From: Cryptocoryne crispatula var. balansae
Lineage: Eukaryota; Streptophyta; Magnoliopsida; Alismatales; Araceae
Reading direction: 5' to 3'
NCBI GenBank assembly: GCA_036172225.1
Contig: CM069935.1
Span: forward strand, 13,737,297 to 13,801,296
DNA length: 64,000 nucleotides
The first letter of the stretch is position 1; each line of letters starts with the position of its first letter. Positions 55,578 to 64,000 of the stretch are shown here, in pieces. Below the pieces are notes generated by a model. It did no database searches. It saw only the letters and a list, made by a program, of their open reading frames with translations, and had not been told where the DNA came from. The translations under genes were made by a program, and so were the position numbers.

Positions 55578-55690
55578 AACGCGCCCCCTAAGTGGGGGCG
55601 CACAGGCTGCGCCCCCAAACCTAGGGCACGCTGGCCGCGCCCCCCAACTGAGGGTGCGCAGGCCGCGCCCCCGGTTCGGGGGCACGTTCA
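55578..55690 (-). repeat. GC palindrome array upstream of PMD gene 2
   Basis: Words such as GCGCCCCCTAAGTGGGGGCGC and GGGTGCGCAGGCCGCGCCCC, ending about 60 bp from the TATA-like box. Same design as the LTR arrays. Confidence 0.72.
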
Positions 55691-57027
55691 GTCAATTTCT
55701 TTGAAAATTTCTCGAAAATTCAGAAAAATTCAAAAAAAATTCAAAAAAATTTGTTAAATCAAATATATTTATGTTTGATCTTTATTAAGGTTGAGTGAAC
55801 ATCATTGTTCATTCAGAACTAACATTTTGATGAAAGACAGGAATTACTCGCGGAAACAGAAGAACGGACATGGGAAACCCCCATAACTTGCCGACTAGCA
55901 TATATGTCGCTAGTCGTGTGTTATTATCTTATGCATTATTTATTGAAGACCATGAGCACGGAGAAGACTTGACCCGAGATCCCCTTCATAAAAATCTACG
56001 ACGGTCGGGTCATCTCTAATGCTCACGGATAAGCCAAAGTTGTGCTATGAGGGATGATAGTTCCTGAATGGGTATCTTGACCTCATAGACAATCTATATA
56101 TTCAACTATTTGTTATACAAGTTTTGTTTTGTTTTCTTGAGCCCAACATGCATCATGTAGCATTAATTGCATTACATTTTGTTTTGTCATTGCATACATC
56201 ATTTACTAAACTTCACCTTCTCACTCTCTCGATCATTCTAAATCCCACCGTGTTTTCTAATCCCATCGTGTTCTCTAATCCCACCATGATCTCTAGTCCC
56301 ACCAACCTCTCTAATATCCCACCGTGTCTATTAATCCCACTTTGTTCGGTAACCACTTTGTGCCCTCAAATCTTTCATTTCTTTTCACCACTGTGGCCAT
56401 TGCAACTTCTTTGCTATTCGTCCCACCATGGCAGCCAATTCGTCCCGCCAAGGACCTTCTATTTGATCAGAACTTGCACAGTCATTATCTTCACGGTCTA
56501 TGGTTAAACATTTGACTTTCGGAATCTGAGATCATTCCATTCCGAATCTAATCTTGTCTCTTTAAAGACTTAAATGAATCTAAGAGCCTGAATGTGCTCG
56601 ATTGGTATTCTTTTACTTTTTCAAACAAATCTCTTTTTAAACTTTAGCCCATCACAGTACATGAACACCGCAAAGATCGGGTTACCGGCTGATGATGAAC
56701 CTACGAACCCATGTTTCGGGGACTCCCCACCGTGTTGGGGGTTGGCTATTTTTCTCTCGTGCCAATGGCACATCTCTTACCAATCGAACATAGGAAGACT
56801 TGATGAAACATGGCGGTTAACCAGGAGACTTGAGGAGATTCGTCTTGCCGAATCTGGTCGTTAAGTGTGTCTATATCTACACCTTGATGCAACCTTTTCA
56901 GTCCATCACCATTTTGCTTCACTACATTATACTACGATCCATCTCGCTTCGCTATGCTTTCTCTACGCTTCACATCGTTCCGCTACATGCCATTCCCTTG
57001 CAAAGCCGACATCAAGGCGAGGCAAGC
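55691..57027 (+). other. Element C 3' non-coding region
   Basis: Contains short AAAATTCA repeats near 55705-55750, a block at 55935-56110 homologous to element A 9105-9285, TAATCCCACCGTGTTCTC-like repeats at 56236-56345 and the conserved end with the GGCGAGGCAAGC tract at 57016-57027. No gene recognised. Confidence 0.7.
56236..56345 (+). repeat. Tandem TAATCCCACCGTGTT-like repeats
   Basis: About six copies of an 18-19 bp unit with variants CCGTG, CATCGTG and CCATGAT, in the same relative place as the CCCACCATG repeats of element A. Confidence 0.7.
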
Positions 57028-59337
57028 TGTAGACACGCCAAATTGGCTTGATTCGGAGCCCTAGACTCTTATTCCATAGGCGATATCTTTTATTTGACCA
57101 TTATCTGATCCAGATTACCTCATGGAGATGAGCTAAGGACATTGGTGGAGCCCCTTGTAAGTTGAGAATGGACCAATGATTTCTGGAATATTGTCGTAAC
57201 CTTCAAGCGAGAGCCGCACGTGAACTATAAAAACACAAAGCCTGCTCGTTGACTGACCTTGAATGATCCATAATTGAAGGTCTCGGGAGTCCCGCATGTG
57301 TTCCGTAACATTCAGGGTTTCCGAGAAGTCATTTCGGTAGGTGTCGGTCAATGACGGCTTTCGTTATGGCTTTTTCGATCTGTGCTGACACGGCTATCCC
57401 GGACTACACGTTAGGCCTTTTCGGTCATCACCGGGTCTTTTCGGGTCATCCGGGTCGATTCTAGCCGAATATTTTCATCAATCATGGCCATACATCCAGT
57501 TCAGTCAATTTTAGGGTTTTGCAGCTTTTCCAAATTTTGGTCCACTTTTACCGGGTTAATATCAAATTTTTCGATGACTTCGGGTTTTCCAGTCGTACTG
57601 GACTTGTTCGGTCATCATTTTAAGTCATCCCGAGTTGATTCAAGATTTCTCGAGATCTTCGCCACGGGTTTCGGCTTTTCGCGAGAGGGTATACCGGTAG
57701 AAAGCCCCGTGCGAACATCTTGGGAGTCATGCCGGCTGGTTTATAGACTTGAGGAGGTGCTTCTTAAGGTCCTCTTTCCAACGCAACAAACGGGAGCCAA
57801 ATCGGACATCCCGTTTGCAAGATACTGCTCGCGGAACACGCGTGCAGGAGAGAGTGTACCGCGCCCCCGATCCCTTTGAAAGAGGAGGGCGCGCTCTGTG
57901 CGCCCTCAACCAGGGTGCGCACCCTGCGTGCCCTCAAACCGGGGGCACATCCTGTGCGCGCCCGGTTCCTTTGAAAAGCGTGGGCGCGGTCAGTTTCTTT
58001 AAATCGGAAATTGCCCCGATTAGCACCTTCTAAACCGGATTTTTGGAAGGTTTCTGGCGTTGATTTTCGATTATTTGTACCACGCCCCCAGTTTAGAAGA
58101 GCTTGAAAAACTGGGGGCGCGCCCTGCGCGCCCTTGGGTTGAGGGCGCGCCCTGCGCGCCCTCGTCCCCTTTGAAAAGTGGGGGCGCGATCGGTCCAGTT
58201 TCTAAATTTTGCACCGGCTTCCTTCCCCTATACATTGAGGGCCATTCTCAACAACCCAAGGTTAACCCCCCATGCCTAGCACGTCCAGAGGTCGTCCAAG
58301 CTCTTCTCCAAAGCCGTCCCGACGTTCAAAGGCGATCCGACATTGAGAGATCGTTCCCGAAGTGAAGGAGAAGGCTCGATCCGGGCATTCTGCATCAACC
58401 GACTTCATCGACTTATGCAGAAAATCTGGGATTTTTTCTGAAGAAGTATTCAACATAGAAGTTGTTCCTCTCTTCGTCCTCTTTCATCTCCAACTGACAT
58501 CACTCAATTCAGACTTGCCGTTCGTTCGTGGCGATTACTACACTGAGGGCGCGCATCCAGGTTCTGTTTTCTATATCCGCCCACTTTCATAATTTTTACA
58601 TACTTCTACAGGAGGATTTCGGAGAAATAATCAACATAGTAACTCTTTTTCTATGAGTCCTCTGTCTACTCCAACAAACTTCACTCAATTCTGACATCGG
58701 GGTCGTCCGTAGCATCCTCTGCACCAAAGTTGTGCCAGAAGGGTACAAAGCTACCCGAACCGGCCTTCTTCGACCAACTCGGCTTCAACTCAAGCCGATC
58801 CATTCCATAAGCTTTCTCAACTCATTTAACTCAGTTTATTTACTGTTTTAAAGCATATTTCAGTTCATTTGCATCATTTTTACATAATCAAAAATACACA
58901 AAAAAGGGGTTAGGACTCGCCCTAATCCGTTGCACAGGTTGATCAAGCTAGCATCGGTTGGAGACTCTTCTTCATCGGCCGGCCGAAGAAGAAGAAGGTT
59001 TAACCCACATCCCGATCTCCCGCGCTAAGGTACACAGTCAAATCAACTCATCTCTTGTTTTTTTATTCTATAAAGCGGAGCCCGCGGCTCCTGGCGACCA
59101 CATCTTTCATGTTTTAATTTCATCTCATCCTCACTCTCCTCCCACATGACCCGAACCATCTCCGGTGCTCGAGCGACGCCGTGAGATGAAAGTTCGGAGA
59201 TCAATGTGAGTGTGGGACCGAGGTGAGGACATTTTATCACTTTTCGAGTGTTTTCAACTCACTCCCCTTCTTCCCCCATTCATCTATCACCTTCTTATTT
59301 TGAGGTGCCGATCTGGATCCCCTTTTCGGAGTCGACA
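57028..59337 (+). repeat. 3' LTR of element C, complete (2310 bp)
   Basis: Begins TGTAGACACGCC and ends GTCGACA. Palindrome arrays lie at 57860-57995 and 58085-58195, a weak TATA-like TATACATT at 58229, the CGGCCGGCCG segment near 58976 and GCTAAGGTACACAG near 59024. It lacks about 130 bp that the 5' LTR and the solo LTR have after the TTATTTGTACC motif. Confidence 0.88.
57860..58195 (+). repeat. GC palindrome arrays in the element C 3' LTR
   Basis: Words such as GGGCGCGCCCTGCGCGCCC and GAGGGCGCGCCCTGCGCGCC. They are split by a single-copy block (57996-58080) shared with the other LTRs of this subfamily. Confidence 0.74.
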
Positions 59338-59342
59338 AGAAC
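59338..59342. repeat. Target duplication of element C, right copy
   Basis: AGAAC, differing from the left copy AGCAC by one base. Element B pol resumes immediately after. Confidence 0.72.
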
Positions 59343-59770
59343 AGGCAGGCTCGACAAGTACTTCTTTAAAAGTTGAATGCCCCTTGACATCTTGAATCCC
59401 ATATGAATTTGGCCTTCGCCTCGGTTAACTCTTAGAAAGGTTTACACCTTTGGGAGTGTTGGGAGATAAATCGGCAAACAAATTGTAGCCTACCAATCAA
59501 CCCTCTCAGCTCTTTTAAGTTCTTTGGTAGAGGCATATCAATGATGGCCTTGGCCTTGTTGGGATCAATCTAGATGCCTCTTTTACTGATGATGAACCCA
59601 AGTGGCTTTCCAGATGACACTCCAAGCACACACTTCTTGGGGTTCATTTTAAGCTTATATTCCCTGGTTTGTTGCAAAACCCTTTTTAACACCATAGCAT
59701 GCTCATCTCGGGTCCGAGATTTAACCACTAGATCATCCACATACACCTCTACAAATTTATGCATCATATC
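59343..59770 (-). pseudogene. pol: Element B pol: RT fragment
   Basis: On the minus strand the RT catalytic box YVDDLVVKS lies at about 59716-59742, followed by LKMNPKKCVLGVSSGKPLGF, matching element A RT at 4870-5020. It continues into the RT/RNase H connection to 59343, where element C interrupts. Upstream of MMHKFVEV (near 59762) the similarity to element A ends abruptly, which marks a truncation of element B. Confidence 0.85.
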
Positions 59771-60600
59771 TGTTGGCATCAAATTTTTCCGCTTAGCTTT
59801 CTTGATACAAGTTTCAACAATGCCGAAGCCGGTGCAGAAAATCTAACCCAGATTCAAAAAATTAGTGAATAGATGATGTAAATAGGCTTTAGAAATGCCT
59901 TGGCATGGCCTTACATGCTACAAATGGCCAAGATAATGTGTTCATTACATAGCCCCGGTCAAGAGCTTCGCAACGGTGCCCAAAACATGAAAAACGGACA
60001 TCGGAAGGCCGAAATGACCATTTTGCCCCTGACACTTTGGGGCAAATTGGAACACTAACATGGAATTCCAACTTTACCACATTGTCAAGGATAGATAGAG
60101 CTAGGCAACACTCAAAATGGATCGAAAATCCGACCCCGGATGAAGAGATATGCAAGAAAGAGCAAATCCAGACGGAAAGTCGTATGTTCTCGCACCAGGG
60201 GCATAATGGTCCGATTAGCTCTGGATCGACCCATGGGCTGAAAATTTTAATTTTCATGACCCAAAACTTGTATCTCATGAATATTGATGCATGAAAAATA
60301 AATTTGGCCAATGGGAGAAGGCAATTGCATTCAATTACATTTTTCGTTATTATCGACGGCCGAGATCGCACCGATCAGAGAAACTAGCTAAATTAAGAGA
60401 TCCGTTGCAATTCAAGTGATCTCAAACACACATAAGGATAGAGAATAATATCAATGGCCATCAGGGCATGATCTGGAATTTTTTTGAAGTCAATTTTGGA
60501 TTTATTTAATTGGTTTTGGTCGGAATTAATGATAGCCGCTAGATCGGGAGCACTCTGATTAAACCAGGGTTAAACCTAACCCAGGATGGGCTAACCTAGC
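59771..60600. other. Unassigned sequence right of element B
   Basis: No gene recognised. A 160-codon minus frame (59889-60371) and an opposite frame (60037-60294) lack known motifs. The sequence may be U3 of an unrelated LTR (see the TATA box at 61040). Confidence 0.4.
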
Positions 60601-61039
60601 CTGTCATGGCCGAACCCCATCCTCCCTCATCTGATGTGTGCGCAAGAAGCCCTAGAAAATAGGGGAGGGAGGCACACCCACCTCCTCCTTCCTTGGCTGG
60701 TGGGTCCCATTCAACCACTTCCCTCAACCACCTCCCATGGCTTATCCCTATCTCTCCCTTGGTTTATCTTCATCCTAACTAATCCTACAACTAACCAAGC
60801 CTATCCTCATCGAAGCCTTGGTCGAACCAGCCTTCTTGCCACATGTCATGTGCGCACATCTCCTTGAAAGTAGGAGAGGGTACGCACCCTTCTCTCCCTC
60901 TCTTTCTGGTTGGCGCACAATCACCTCAACAACCTTCCTTGAGTTATCCTTATCATCCTCAACCTCCCTTGAGTTATCCTTATCTCCTCTCAACAACCTC
61001 CAGCCTTATATCCTCCTGGAGATGGCTCCCCTCAGCCCC

Positions 61040-61047
61040 TATAAAAG
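61040..61047 (+). promoter_or_regulatory. TATA box
   Basis: TATAAAAG within CCCCTATAAAAGCCCC, the best plant TATA match in this part. The transcript it would drive has no recognisable coding sequence. Confidence 0.5.
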
Positions 61048-61920
61048 CCCCCTCAGCTGGCCATGTGCAGGACAAGCTGATCACCCTGCGGAAGCCCGGC
61101 CTCTCCTCCCTCTACCCTGCTCCAAGACAGCTTCTCCTTGCTTGGACGTCTTCATCATCAAGTCAGAAACCTCTCCAGCCCCCTTGTGGTGTACCAAGTG
61201 AAGAAGAAGAAGAATAAAAGGCCTCCCTCCAGCAGGTGCGCCAGCAGCAGCCCAATCGGTGGTGCACTGATTCCAACAGCAGGTATTCCTTCTTGGAGCA
61301 CTGATTGCAGCCCCATTTTTAGCAACAAAAGAAGAAGAAGAAGAAGGGTATAAGACCTGTCATGTTCTCCTTCAATCTCCAACAAGGATTGTGCAAAAAA
61401 AGGTGAGGGAAGATGTAGTACTTTCTAGTTCTTTTCCTCCCCTCTTCTTTCTCTTCGCCTCGGCCTTCCCTATGGCCATTCAAGAAGCTCCAAAAACTCA
61501 GCCTTGTTGGTACCACCTAAAGCCCATGTTCAACTTCATAATGTTGGTTCCACAAGCCATCAAAAATCAGCCTCTTTGAGCCCCTCATTTCAGACCCCTT
61601 GCTGTCCATGTGTACACAGCCCATAGGTGGTCTGTAAACAGCCCATTTGGCATCCCCAAGCAACACCGTGTTGTCACCTAACACCATGCCTTTTGTTGAC
61701 ATCCCTCTAGCAGCCAATTAGGCTCCTGAACATGCTCCTAATCAAGCTATGTTTGACCATCCTTGCTTCCCAAGTGGACGAACCTCAGAAAACACCCAAA
61801 TCAGGCCCCTCTTATGGCTTGGAGACCAGCACCTACTTAACCTCGCTGATGGCCATCTAAACAGCACCCAATCAATCCTATTCTCTACACAGATCCCTTA
61901 CCCATTGAGGAGGATGGAGT

Positions 61921-62085
61921 GATGTCCCGGGCATTCTTGGATCCACAAGATGGGCCAAGTCTCCCCCGGGTGGGCTCTTGATCCCTTGTTTTGGCTGGAG
62001 GAGAGGGTGATGTCCTGGGAATTCTTGGAATCCATACGATGGGTCAAGTCTCTTTCAGGCGGATTCTCAACTTCAACCAAGACAG
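61921..62085 (+). repeat. 88-bp tandem duplication
   Basis: GATGTCCCGGGCATTCTTGG at 61921 and GATGTCCTGGGAATTCTTGG at 62009, each followed by GATGGG(C/T)CAAGTCTC and a CCGGGTGG/CAGGCGG phrase. Confidence 0.75.
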
Positions 62086-62520
62086 CCCATTTGTGTGGCC
62101 TTCCTTATTTCAATACCAAACAGCCCCTTTGAGGCATTGAAATCCTTTCCAACATGCCCTTTGTGCAGCACCTAATCAACCCTTCCAAACTTGCCTTAAA
62201 CATGCCGCTTGTGCAGTCCCCTTTCCAACTCTTCCAAGAAGCACCCCCACAGATCCATTCCAGCCCCTCTGAGGCTTCCTTTGCCCACTACTACAGCAAG
62301 AAGGCAAACACTAGAAATCAAATTCTGCAGATTGTCAGAGCAGGCCATTCTGGCCCTTGGAGATCAAAACAGGTGCTGCGAACAAGTGCAACAAACCGAG
62401 GCTACAACAGGTCCTTGTAAGGACCAGGTTGGGGGTGACGGCCTGATCCCCCTTGGCTCACATGATGGGTTAAGGGAATGAGAAGGTGGCTCTCGATTCT
62501 GGTCCAAACAAGGTGTAAAA

Positions 62521-62650
62521 CAGGCCAACCGGGCCATAGAGACATGAAGCTTGAATTGGGCCAACCGGGCCAACATGACATGAAGCCGGCCTTCTTAGGC
62601 CATGAGACATGAAGACCAGCCCATTGTGCTGATGATGCTGGCCCATTTGG
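62521..62650 (+). repeat. Short GGCCAACCGGGCC / GACATGAAGC repeats
   Basis: GGCCAACCGGGCCA occurs at about 62523 and 62559, and GACATGAAG four times between 62542 and 62614. Confidence 0.7.
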
Positions 62651-62720
62651 CCTTGGACACTTAAAATAAACCTTAATTAAATCTGAAGGCGAAATGCCAA
62701 AATTAAATAAGAAGTTAGTC

Positions 62721-64000
62721 CACAACTGGACGCTTCATTGGGTGGCTCATCCGTCATGCACCGGAACGTTGACCCAGGCATAGGCATGGGACATGCTTCC
62801 CACTGCAAACGGACCCTTCCCACTACTTGGAAAGTCAAATGACTATGCCTTGTAGGATGGGTAAAATTCCACACTGATTGGAAAATAAGGCGGCATGCTG
62901 CCAAAATTTTCCCAATCAAGTGGTATTTTACACCAAGGGAAGGACATTCACACATTTGCACCATTGACAACATTGAACATGGCATATGAACTGCCACATC
63001 TGATGCACACCAGCATGAACATGATATTCAATAAACATTTCAAGTACCGAGTTGATTGCATGTGATTGGGCATCGACACTAGCCCGACAGACCGGATGTA
63101 ATACAAACCGAACAAGAGTTAACCAAATTTGAAGTTAACTTAATTAAATCTGAAAATACATTTAAACCAACCTTAAAACATGCTTAATACAGATCATTAA
63201 ACTTTAACATCCAACAAAAATCAGATTTAATACAATCTGGAAAAATTGATTCAATACACTTAATTTATTTGAATTCAAATGCTTAAACAAGTGCAAATCA
63301 AATAATTCACAACCAACTGAAAAGAACACATAAAGAAAATATTAATGCATATGAAATTCATCTTAAAACATGTCAAATTCAGATCATTAACAATTTGAAG
63401 TTCAAGTTTAATTAATTTAAACCAAACTTCAAAACATTTAAAACATACCGAACACACCCGAATTGGTATGAAAACACCAACAGACATGAGAAAACCACAT
63501 TAAAATGACTCAACACATGTCAACTAAACTTAAACAAGTCAATTTGATCAACACATCTAAAATATCAAGTTCAAACAAAAAATAAAATAAACTTCAACTA
63601 ATTAAAGTAAAACAAACCAAACAAATCAAACAAGCTCAAAATACTTAATGTTCAAATCCAAGTCAAATGGAAATCTGAAATCAACATTTCAAAACACATC
63701 AAAATCCATTCTTAAATCAAGCATGAATCAACATCAAACAAAATCTAATCAAACTTGTTTGCATCTCATCAGGCCTAAAAGGCTGGGGCCCTTTGTGTTC
63801 TTTACACGTTGTGGATGTGCACGCTCTCGTCAAACAAGATCGCTATGGCAGTTAATCAAGGGTGTTCGAGTGTTTGCTCGATGTAAATGAACATTGGATA
63901 TTCGCACCATCCGATGGAGAGAGGTCAAAAAAAATATTTTTACAGAACCCGAACCTCAGTTCTATACTCTTCTAATATCACCTGGACTATCTAGTAGTTT
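62721..64000. other. A-rich sequence, no gene recognised
   Basis: From 63100 to 63760 strongly A-rich with recurring phrases such as CTTAAAACATG and CAGATCATTAA (63180 and 63375). Frames are short and featureless. Confidence 0.45.

Larger units (their letters stand above)
49211..59337 (+). mobile_element. Element C: Tat/Ogre gypsy element lacking pol, with two antisense PMD genes
   Basis: Bounded by LTR ends TGTAGACACG and GTCGACA and near-identical 5-bp duplications, inside element B pol. Order: truncated 5' LTR (49211-50411), gag (50484-52256), two minus-strand PMD genes (52257-53422 and 54088-55516), non-coding 3' region, polypurine-like tract and complete 3' LTR (57028-59337). Protease, RT and integrase are gone; one deletion joined the gag tail to the first PMD gene. 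Another removed the 5' LTR end, primer site and leader. Confidence 0.88.
37990..59770 (-). mobile_element. Element B: minus-strand Tat/Ogre gypsy element, truncated and heavily nested
   Basis: Reading on the minus strand: RT (59770-59343), an interruption by element C, the rest of RT/RNase H and integrase (49210-46936), a non-coding 3' region (46935-44777) and the 3' LTR (44776-37990). The LTR itself holds three further insertions. The 5' half of the element (gag, protease, 5' LTR) is absent: similarity to element A pol stops near 59770 within RT, where unrelated sequence begins. Confidence 0.82.
60601..62720 (+). other. Possible LTR or promoter-containing repeat
   Basis: A GC-richer stretch with a strong TATA box (CCCCTATAAAAGCCCC, 61040-61047), followed by pyrimidine-rich leader-like DNA. 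It is built of local duplications: two divergent copies of a CGCA...GGGAGGGAGGCACACC/GGAGAGGGTACGCACCC block (60632 and 60856), an 18-base repeat at 60937 and 60967, and an 88-bp duplication at 61921/62009. This looks like U3/R/U5 of an LTR retrotransposon, but no matching second LTR or primer site is in the window. Confidence 0.35.

Noticed and set aside
59889..60371. 160-codon minus frame
   Set aside because: No recognisable domain, an opposite frame overlaps it and the surrounding sequence is repeat-like.

Overview
This is a gene-poor, repeat-dense stretch of a plant nuclear genome, most likely a large-genome angiosperm. The evidence is plant-type LTR retrotransposons, an L1 LINE with a plant-style C-terminal RNase H, Tourist-like MITEs and a captured fragment of a plant NINJA/AFP-type gene. 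The high GC of that captured fragment hints at a monocot, but this is weak. I see no intact host gene, rRNA, tRNA or CRISPR array. Nearly every base that can be explained belongs to a transposon, often inserted into another transposon.

Layout. 1-12052: a decayed Ty3/gypsy element of the Tat/Ogre type (element A, + strand) with gag, protease, G-patch, RT, two RNase H domains and integrase. It lies inside the 5' LTR of a non-coding large retrotransposon derivative (12053-17430, LTRs about 3 kb, internal region only 0.66 kb). 17431-25860: flanking DNA with a 5'-truncated LINE (about 18240-21210), a PIF/Harbinger-like MITE with a GC-rich core (22332-23070), a probable hAT-like relic (23077-24403) and one Tourist-like MITE inside another (24751-25320). 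25860-37989: a patchwork of Ty1/copia LTRs and fragments in both orientations, interleaved with Tat/Ogre-type LTRs (a solo LTR at 27364-28750, LTR plus internal remnant at 30300-31980, facing LTR fragments at 36769-37989).

37990-59770: a minus-strand Tat/Ogre element (element B). Its 3' LTR holds a solo gypsy LTR (38194-40734), a Pack-type PIF/Harbinger element with a NINJA/AFP gene fragment (40769-42200) and a solo copia LTR (42303-43788). Its pol gene is split by a second plus-strand Tat element (element C, 49211-59337), with near-identical 5-bp target duplications. Element C has lost pol but keeps gag and two antisense genes of the plant mobile domain (PMD) family, each with a TATA-like box and recognisable introns. 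59771-64000 is non-coding, with a TATA-containing, LTR-like segment near 61 kb and local tandem duplications.

Common themes. Coding regions are broken mostly by Trp-to-stop changes, as expected from decay of methylated DNA. The Tat-family LTRs all carry short GC-rich palindrome arrays next to the promoter. The palindrome sequence changes from copy to copy while the inverted-repeat design persists, and the same design recurs in the protease-RT spacer of element A and around the antisense PMD promoters of element C. LTR boundaries were placed by comparing copies within the window; they are reliable to a few bases where target duplications are stated and approximate elsewhere.
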